Under the pieces are notes generated by a model, which searched no databases, was not told where the DNA came from, and saw only the letters and a list, made by a program, of their open reading frames with translations. The translations under genes were made by a program, and so were the position numbers. A stretch of 64,000 nt of DNA from UBA6220 sp041650375 (GTDB lineage Bacteria > Patescibacteriota > Minisyncoccia > Minisyncoccales > Minisyncoccaceae). This document shows, piece after piece, positions 58,043 through 64,000 of the stretch. The stretch's first letter is position 1; every line of letters starts with the position of its first letter. Location of the stretch: positions 117,929 to 181,928 of the forward strand of contig JBAZLH010000002.1 in NCBI GenBank assembly GCA_041650375.1, written 5' to 3'.

Positions 58043-59317
58043 ATGAAATACGAAATTAAAGAAATCGGAGCGAGCAAAAGAAAAATAGAAGTGGAATTAA
58101 CGGCGGAAGAATTTGATAATTTTTACGCGGAAACTTTAAAAAATTTCACGAGTGAGGCCGAGTTGCCCGGCTTTCGCAAGGGCAAAGCTCCTACGCAAAT
58201 GGTTGAAGAAAAAATAAACCCGGACGCGCTTTTATCCGAAGCCGGGGAAATCGCGATAAGGGATTCTTGGTTAAAAATATTGAAAGAAACCAAGATGGAT
58301 GCGATTGCCGCGCCGCAGGTTGAAATAGTGAAAATCGCCAAGAATAACCCTTTTGTTTTTACCATGGAAGTCGAATCATTACCTAAAGTTGAGTTGCCGA
58401 ACATCAGGGAAATCGGCGCGAAAGTTTGTGAAAAACAAGAAAAAGTGGAGGTCACGGAAAAGGATATCGAGGACACGATTAAGTGGCTACAACAGTCCCG
58501 CGCGATAATGATTGAAAAAGATGGGGGAATTGAAAACGGGGACATGGCGGAAATTCATTTTGAATTTTTAAGCGAGATTGAAGGATTGCCGAAAGGCCCG
58601 CAACACGATAATTTTATTTTAGGCAAAGGTTATTATATTAATGGAATGGAGCAGGCCTTGCTTGGGATGAAAAAAGAAGAAGTGAAAAAAATTGCGGGTG
58701 AAGTCCAGATGGGAGGGGAAAAAGGCAAAAAAGAAAAAGTTGAAATCAGCTTGTTGGTGCATGGGGTAAAAAAAGTTGAAATGCCGGAGATTACGGATGA
58801 TTGGGCGAAAAGTCTTGGCAATTTTGAGAATTTGGCTGGACTAAAAGCGGATATTAAAAAGGGCATAACCGAAGAAAAAGAAATCGCGAATCGGGAGAAA
58901 AAGAGAGCTGAAGTTTTGGAAAAGATAAACGAAAAAACCAAAGTGGAAATACCCGTGTCTTTAATCAGTCGCGAAGAAACCGCTTTGTTTGAAAATTTAA
59001 AGAGCCGGGTTCAAGCAGAAATGAACATGCCTTTGGCCGCGTATTTGGAGCAAATAAAAAAGACCGAGCAAGAATTGAAAAATGATTTTAAGAAAGTCGC
59101 GGAGCAACGGGTGAAAACATTTTTAGTTTTAAACCAAATAGAAAAAGATGAAAAAATAGAAGCGACCGAAGCTGAAGTGAGCGAGAAAGTGGAACAGATT
59201 ATCAAGCAATATCCCGATCCCGAAAAGGCCCGAAAAGAAATAGAAGCCAGTGATGCCAGGGCATATTTCACGGATGAAATAAAGCGAGAAAAAATATTTA
59301 AACTTTTAGGTTGTTAG
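58043..59317 (+). CDS. tig: Trigger factor chaperone
   Basis: This ribosome-associated chaperone folds nascent chains. The 424-residue protein contains the ribosome-binding signature GFRKGKAP in the N-terminal domain, an FKBP-like domain (about 150-235; ENGDMAEIHFEF, FILGKGYYINGMEQALLGMKKEE), and a helical C-terminal arm. Length fits the family (about 430). The operon order tig-clpP matches many bacteria. Confidence 0.93.
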   Translation: MKYEIKEIGASKRKIEVELTAEEFDNFYAETLKNFTSEAELPGFRKGKAPTQMVEEKINPDALLSEAGEIAIRDSWLKILKETKMDAIAAPQVEIVKIAKNNPFVFTMEVESLPKVELPNIREIGAKVCEKQEKVEVTEKDIEDTIKWLQQSRAIMIEKDGGIENGDMAEIHFEFLSEIEGLPKGPQHDNFILGKGYYINGMEQALLGMKKEEVKKIAGEVQMGGEKGKKEKVEISLLVHGVKKVEMPEITDDWAKSLGNFENLAGLKADIKKGITEEKEIANREKKRAEVLEKINEKTKVEIPVSLISREETALFENLKSRVQAEMNMPLAAYLEQIKKTEQELKNDFKKVAEQRVKTFLVLNQIEKDEKIEATEAEVSEKVEQIIKQYPDPEKARKEIEASDARAYFTDEIKREKIFKLLGC

Positions 59318-59368
59318 TTGCGTAGTAATAGAAGCAAGTTAAGGCTGATAATTAATAATTATAAACAT

Positions 59369-59965
59369 ATGAACTTAATTCCAACAGTTATAGAAAAATC
59401 ACAATATGGAGAGAGGGCGTATGATATATACTCAAGATTATTAAAAGAAAGGATTATTTTGGTTGCCGGCGTGGTGGACGACTATATGGCCAATTCCATT
59501 GTGGCGCAATTATTATTTTTGGCGAGCAAAGACCCGGACAAAGATATTCAAATGTATATTAACAGTCCGGGCGGCTCGGTAACCGCCGGATTGGCGATTT
59601 ACGATACCATGCAATATATTAATCCGGACGTTTCCACGGTTAGCATCGGTATGTCCGCTTCCATGGGGGCATTGATTTTAGCTGCCGGAGCCAAAGGAAA
59701 AAGATACGCTTTGCCTAACTCTGAAATATTGCTTCATCAGGTAATGGGAGGAGTAAAGGGACAGGCCTCGGAAATAGAAATAACGGCCAAACAGATATTA
59801 AAAATAAAGGATACGATGAATAAAATTTTGGCGAAACATACGGGGCAACCCTTGGCAAAGATTTCTAAAGACACAGATAGGGATTTTTATCTATCGGCCG
59901 AGGAAGCCAAAGAATATGGAGTGATTGATGAAGTTATCACCCGCCAGTTTACTGGTAAAAAATAA
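59369..59965 (+). CDS. clpP: ATP-dependent Clp protease proteolytic subunit ClpP
   Basis: This 198-residue serine protease subunit forms two stacked heptamers with ClpX/ClpC. The catalytic triad is S98 (MSASMGA), H123 (LLHQVMGG) and D172 (TDRDFYLS). The start MNLIPTVIEK at the ATG 59369 agrees with family length; an upstream TTG frame to 59318 is not needed. YINSPGGSVTAGLAIYDTMQYI is typical. It follows tig by 51 nt and ends at a hairpin terminator. Confidence 0.96.
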   Translation: MNLIPTVIEKSQYGERAYDIYSRLLKERIILVAGVVDDYMANSIVAQLLFLASKDPDKDIQMYINSPGGSVTAGLAIYDTMQYINPDVSTVSIGMSASMGALILAAGAKGKRYALPNSEILLHQVMGGVKGQASEIEITAKQILKIKDTMNKILAKHTGQPLAKISKDTDRDFYLSAEEAKEYGVIDEVITRQFTGKK

Positions 59966-59973
59966 ATTGATTG

Positions 59974-60002
59974 AAAAAACAGGGGATTTCTCCTGTTTTT
60001 TG
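59974..60002 (+). terminator. Terminator after clpP
   Basis: AAAAAACAGG and CCTGTTTTTT pair around a short loop, giving a hairpin with T-run. Confidence 0.85.
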
Positions 60003-60031
60003 TTGCGAAAAATCTTATCAGCCGATATAAT
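60003..60031 (+). promoter_or_regulatory. Promoter of the Gly-rich surface protein gene
   Basis: TTGCGA (60003-60008), a 17-nt spacer and TATAAT (60026-60031) stand 40 nt before the ATG at 60072. Confidence 0.7.
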
Positions 60032-60071
60032 ATAAGCAACAAATCAATAACAAAAATAAATTGGTAAAAAT

Positions 60072-63000
60072 ATGTGGCTTAGTGGCAAATTTATAAAAAT
60101 ATTTTTAATTAGCTTTTGCGTTGTTTCTTTTTTTATAACAGATCAAGCGAAAGCAATAGCGACCAATGGTTCTTGCGGTCCGTGGGTGGAGGCAAAATAT
60201 AATGATAGTGAATTTGCGCTTTTAAATCCCGGATCTCTTTGTAGCGGAGGAACCTATACAACTCCCACTCGTCCTTTTTCTACTGATGGTAGTTGGTATT
60301 GGAGTTGTATCGGCTCCGGCGGAGGGAGCACCGCTTCGTGTTGTACAAATTCTTATTCCAACCCTACTTGTCTTTGCGGTTCAGCGGAGGGAATTCCAAC
60401 CTCTGTAGCTCCATCAAGTGGTACGCGCTGTTCTAATGGCGGAGTTCAAAATTTATCGGGTTCTTATTCCACAGATCCAACGTTATGGAATGGTTCTTGG
60501 TATTGGGTCTGTGCTGGAACGCAAGGTAACTATTTTTGTACTGCCCCTAATATTACGGCCGTAAACGGAACATGTGGTACGGCTAATACTCATAGTTATA
60601 GCGCGACAACGGACATAAACACAGATGCGATGAAATGCTCCGCCGGGACATTTACTTCTTTTACAGACAATGGTTCCAGTTGGTCATGGGGTTGCAATGG
60701 TTCCGGCGGTGGAACGAATGCAACTTGTTCTGCCAATAAAGTATCTTGCGGCTCTTATCATAATACAATCAGAAAAGATCAGCCTTCTACGAATCTTTGC
60801 CAATACGGAACAAATACAACTTTAACCTTGACTAATAATACCTGGTTTTATACTTGCACTAATAATCCCGGCACAGACGTGGCTTGTTATACTTATAAAA
60901 CAAGTTGCGGTTCATCTAATGACGGATCATTTTCATCGGCGCCTACAACTAATCTTTGCGCTGCCAACGGAGGAACCCCTTCAGAAGTGACCGGCAGTGG
61001 TCCGTGGAATTGGACTTGTGCCGGGGATGATAGCCAAACAGTCAGTTGCTCGGCGAATATTGGAGCTTCCGGCGATGGCGCTTGTAATGTGGCTTCGGGA
61101 ACAATTAATTTAAATACACAAAGTTGTTCAGGCAGGGGAACTGCGGATGCGATTAATTTTATAACAACCGCCAATAATTCGGCTGGAGCAACAACAATAA
61201 CCTTAAGCACGGCCCCAACCGGATTGGCTGTCGGAGATCAAGTATTGGTTATTAATATGCAAGGAACATCGGATGATTATATCAACGTTGGGAAATACGA
61301 AGCCAAAGTAATTTCTCAAATTAATGGCAATACATTAACTTTTACCCAACCGCTTATTAATAATTATAACGGAGCCTCGCAAAAAATAATGGTTCAGCGT
61401 TTGCCGAACTATACAAATGTAACGATTGCGGCCGGCGCAGCTTTAACCGTTGACTCTTGGAATGGAAGTAAAAATGGAGTGATGGCCTTTAACGCTTCGG
61501 GAACAGTAACTGTTTCCGGAACAATTGATTTGAACGGAAAAGGATTTTCCGGCGGAGCAGGATGTCCGACGAGTGGCTTCTTTGGAATGCAGGGTTATTC
61601 TTACGCGGGGATACCCGCGTATTCAGGCGGCCCAAATTTTAGCGGAGCCGGCGGCGGAAGATACGACGCTGGAGGAGCCGGCGGCGGTTATATGACAGCC
61701 GGTTCAGCAGGCATTATTCCGGCAAAAGGAGGCGGGCCGGCCGGACTTGCAGGTAGCGCATATTCTAATCCCACTTTAACAAAATTACTTTTGGGCAGCG
61801 GTGGTTCCGGCGGCGGCGGAACAGGAGATTCTTGCCCGAGACCCGGCGGAGCCGGCGGAGCCGGCGGCGGAATTATATTCATAAGCGCAAATACGGTGAA
61901 TGTTCCGAGCGGGGGAATAATCAGGTCAAATGCAAATACCGGAGCTACCGGAGGAACAAACGGGGGATGCAGGCAGGGTGCCGGTGGTGGCGGTGGTGGC
62001 GCCGGAGGTTCTCTCAAAATAATTTCTCCAACCAGAACCTTAACCGGAACAGTTAGTGTTCTTGCCGGTGGTGGTGGCGCCGGAGGAAGTCAAACTTATC
62101 CTGGCGGCGCCGGCGGCGCCGGAAGTGTTGGAATTATTTATCAAGCGGCAAATGCTTGTGGGTCTGATGATGGCGCGACTATTCCGCAAACGCCCACAAA
62201 TCTTTGTAATGACGGGTTGGCCTCGGCGGTTTCCGGCGTTGGACCGTGGACTTGGACCTGCACGGCTTCTAACGCATTAGTTTCAAATTGTTCGGCTTCT
62301 AAGACGGGCAATAGTTGGTTGTCTGGTTGGAGCTATAGAAAACCTATTACTGTTATTAATAATTCCGGTTCAACTTTAACCGATTATCAAATTAAGTTAA
62401 CGATTGTCTACGATTCTAAAATGCAGACCGATTTTAGGGATCTGAAATTTACGGACGGAACTGGAACCGCAAATCTGAATTATTGGATTGAATCAAAAAC
62501 TGATTCTGCAACAGCGGTTGTTTGGGTGAAAGTTGCAAGCATTCCTATTTCCGGAACTACCATATATATGTATTACGGAAACTCCGCGGCCACTTCGGCT
62601 TCTGATGGAACGTTAACGTTTGATTTTTTTGACGATTTTAACGGAGCAAGTATCGATGCCGGAAAATGGACAGTTACGTTAAATGGAGGAGGAACTGTGT
62701 CTGTGTCTGATGGCATGGCATCTATTACTACCGGCGGGGCAGGCCAATATCCAACCATGGCTTGTAATACTGATGTTGCCGCTAATAATATGATATGGGA
62801 AATTAAAGCCAAGCGAAGCGCCGGCACAACCGCTGCCCATCTTATTTCTTTGGTTCAATCAAGCGCGTACAATGTCGGTGTCGCGGTAGCCTCTGATTAC
62901 AATGGAAATTTTGGACAAATCGGATTATTAAATCATGGTGTGGCATGGGCATCAACTAAGATGGCGGATTATAATACCAGCAATACTTATTTTATTTTAT

Positions 63001-64000
63001 CCGCGGCATACGATGGAACAAATCTTATTGGTTGGTATAACCGTGGCGTAAAGACATCGTGGGCGCAGTCTTCGTATGCCAATAAACATGCAACTATTGT
63101 GGCATGGTATGCTTCCGGAGCAGGCACATATAATATTGATTGGGCGATTCAAAGAAAGTATATTGCCATTGAGCCAACTTCTTTATTGAGAGATGAAGAG
63201 TCTGTAAACGTAACCCCGGTTATTTCTACGGTAATTCCTTCTCCGAGTACGGTTGGAGTGGGAAACAGTATAATTTTTAACACTAATTGGACAGACGCAT
63301 CCGATCAAGCAAAATTACATATTTGTAAAACTAATTCAATCGGTTCAGGTATGGGAACGAGTACGGTCTTCACTTATACCGGAGCCGACCAAACATACAC
63401 AGTGCCGGCCGGAGTAACTTCAATTTCAGTTAAAGCTTGGGGTGGTGGTGGTGGTGGTGGAAATCCGGGTGGTTGGACTTTTGGTTATCCAGGCGGAGGA
63501 GGCGGTTATACGCAAGGAGTAATTTCCGTGTCACCCGGGCAAACACTAACAGTAATAGTTGGCGCCGGGGGAAACAATGGTTCAATTTCCAATGCTAATT
63601 TTAGTTATGGTGGCGGGGGAAAAAATTGTACCACCGGGACGGATTGTCAATATGGCGGGCAAGGAGGCGGTCGTTCGGCTATAAGAAATGGGTCAACGGA
63701 ACTATTAACTGCCGGTGGCGGGGGAGGCGGAGGTTCAAGATATTCAACTTCAATTAATGCTGCCGGCGGAGCCGGAGGAGGAGCAATTGGACAAACAGGT
63801 GTTGGTGGCGAAAATTCAACTTATGGCGGCGGCGGCGGAACTCAAAGCGCTGGCGGAGCCGGAGGAGCAGCTACAAATGTTGGTGTGGCAGGATCTCAAT
63901 ATCAAGGTGGTTATCCAAGCAGTAATTCTTATGGAGGAGGAGGGGGGGGAGGATGGTATGGCGGCGGCGGCGGTTCATATCTTAACTATTCAATGGGTGG
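60072..64000 (+). CDS. Giant secreted Gly-rich DUF2341 surface protein, right end missing
   Basis: The frame stays open from the ATG at 60072 to the window edge (1309 codons). It has a signal peptide (KIFLISFCVVSFFITDQAKA), then at least five short Cys modules of the form W-x-W-x-C-x-G...C-(S/T)-A. A beta-rich region starts near 61,090 (INLNTQSCSGRG, LAVGDQVLVINMQG) and leads into GG(A)G-rich low complexity. A DUF2341 domain follows (WSYRKPITVINNSGSTLTDYQIKL, then IYMYYGNSAA) and a possible concanavalin-like part, before a second poly-Gly region near 63,440-64,000. It is probably a cell-surface adhesin or matrix protein. Minus-strand Pro-rich frames here are only shadows. Confidence 0.8.
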   Translation, partial: MWLSGKFIKIFLISFCVVSFFITDQAKAIATNGSCGPWVEAKYNDSEFALLNPGSLCSGGTYTTPTRPFSTDGSWYWSCIGSGGGSTASCCTNSYSNPTCLCGSAEGIPTSVAPSSGTRCSNGGVQNLSGSYSTDPTLWNGSWYWVCAGTQGNYFCTAPNITAVNGTCGTANTHSYSATTDINTDAMKCSAGTFTSFTDNGSSWSWGCNGSGGGTNATCSANKVSCGSYHNTIRKDQPSTNLCQYGTNTTLTLTNNTWFYTCTNNPGTDVACYTYKTSCGSSNDGSFSSAPTTNLCAANGGTPSEVTGSGPWNWTCAGDDSQTVSCSANIGASGDGACNVASGTINLNTQSCSGRGTADAINFITTANNSAGATTITLSTAPTGLAVGDQVLVINMQGTSDDYINVGKYEAKVISQINGNTLTFTQPLINNYNGASQKIMVQRLPNYTNVTIAAGAALTVDSWNGSKNGVMAFNASGTVTVSGTIDLNGKGFSGGAGCPTSGFFGMQGYSYAGIPAYSGGPNFSGAGGGRYDAGGAGGGYMTAGSAGIIPAKGGGPAGLAGSAYSNPTLTKLLLGSGGSGGGGTGDSCPRPGGAGGAGGGIIFISANTVNVPSGGIIRSNANTGATGGTNGGCRQGAGGGGGGAGGSLKIISPTRTLTGTVSVLAGGGGAGGSQTYPGGAGGAGSVGIIYQAANACGSDDGATIPQTPTNLCNDGLASAVSGVGPWTWTCTASNALVSNCSASKTGNSWLSGWSYRKPITVINNSGSTLTDYQIKLTIVYDSKMQTDFRDLKFTDGTGTANLNYWIESKTDSATAVVWVKVASIPISGTTIYMYYGNSAATSASDGTLTFDFFDDFNGASIDAGKWTVTLNGGGTVSVSDGMASITTGGAGQYPTMACNTDVAANNMIWEIKAKRSAGTTAAHLISLVQSSAYNVGVAVASDYNGNFGQIGLLNHGVAWASTKMADYNTSNTYFILSAAYDGTNLIGWYNRGVKTSWAQSSYANKHATIVAWYASGAGTYNIDWAIQRKYIAIEPTSLLRDEESVNVTPVISTVIPSPSTVGVGNSIIFNTNWTDASDQAKLHICKTNSIGSGMGTSTVFTYTGADQTYTVPAGVTSISVKAWGGGGGGGNPGGWTFGYPGGGGGYTQGVISVSPGQTLTVIVGAGGNNGSISNANFSYGGGGKNCTTGTDCQYGGQGGGRSAIRNGSTELLTAGGGGGGGSRYSTSINAAGGAGGGAIGQTGVGGENSTYGGGGGTQSAGGAGGAATNVGVAGSQYQGGYPSSNSYGGGGGGGWYGGGGGSYLNYSMG

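Noticed and set aside
61688..62017. Pro-rich minus ORF
   Set aside because: It is the antisense shadow of Gly-rich repeats in the large plus-strand gene.

Overview
The window looks like a chromosomal segment of an uncultured, small-genome bacterium of the Candidate Phyla Radiation (Patescibacteria), most likely a Parcubacteria-type lineage. This is inferred from gene content and layout, not from a database search. The DNA is AT-rich with tightly packed operons. PolA is reduced to its 5'-3' exonuclease, tRNAs lack an encoded CCA, and large Cys- or Gly-rich surface proteins are present. TGA is a normal stop (plsY at 51,964), so the Gracilibacteria/SR1 recoding does not apply.

Layout. 1-3.8 kb: minus-strand operon tsaE, polA-like exonuclease, soluble histidine kinase, two receiver-only response regulators, mutM (cut by the window edge). 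3.8-9.6 kb: plus-strand DHH-like protein, PilB/GspE ATPase, a minus-strand structured ncRNA with its own promoter and terminator, ruvB, a lamin-tail protein, yebC, ruvC. 9.6-13.7 kb: tyrS, a class A penicillin-binding protein, a Cys-rich anchored protein. 13.8-18.6 kb: the conserved dnaN-dnaA / rpmH-rnpA-yidC-khpB block. 18.6-36.1 kb: a type IV secretion-like region with split VirB4, PrgI, VirB6-like protein and a tandem set of exported proteins with VirB2-like N-termini and beta-gamma-crystallin-like or EF-hand-like ectodomains. A two-gene cassette (polytopic membrane protein and SPFH protein) with consensus promoters sits inside it. 36.1-44.6 kb: rsmA, LysM-M23 protein, comM, DksA-type zinc finger, coiled-coil protein, pnp, rpsO, tRNA-Lys, VirB2-like pilin. 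45.1-45.5 kb: hairpin-rich repeats without a gene, then tRNA-Arg. 45.7-53.0 kb: a minus-strand operon for acyl-phosphate-based lipid synthesis: three PlsY, two FakB/DegV, a FakA-DegV fusion, a CDP-archaeol-synthase-like protein and a TM-helix-repeat protein, led by yraN. 53.0-54.9 kb: a non-coding locus with many TGTCCACA (DnaA-box-like) octamers, four perfect parS-like palindromes and iterated AT-rich motifs, interleaved with tRNA-Val, tRNA-Pro, tRNA-Ala and a GIY-YIG gene. 54.9-64 kb: cca, then plus-strand nusA, tig, clpP and a giant Gly-rich DUF2341 surface protein open at the right edge.

The most striking result is the 53.0-54.8 kb locus. It reads as the replication origin and partition centre, about 37 kb away from dnaA/dnaN. 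Gene orientation supports this: genes from 38.3 to 53.0 kb are all on minus, and those from 56.7 kb onward are all on plus. The second theme is lipid scavenging: FakA/FakB would make acyl-phosphate from imported fatty acids and PlsY would transfer it to glycerol-3-phosphate, which fits a cell that takes lipids from its surroundings. The third is a secretion or pilus-like envelope system whose exported parts carry unusual ectodomains.
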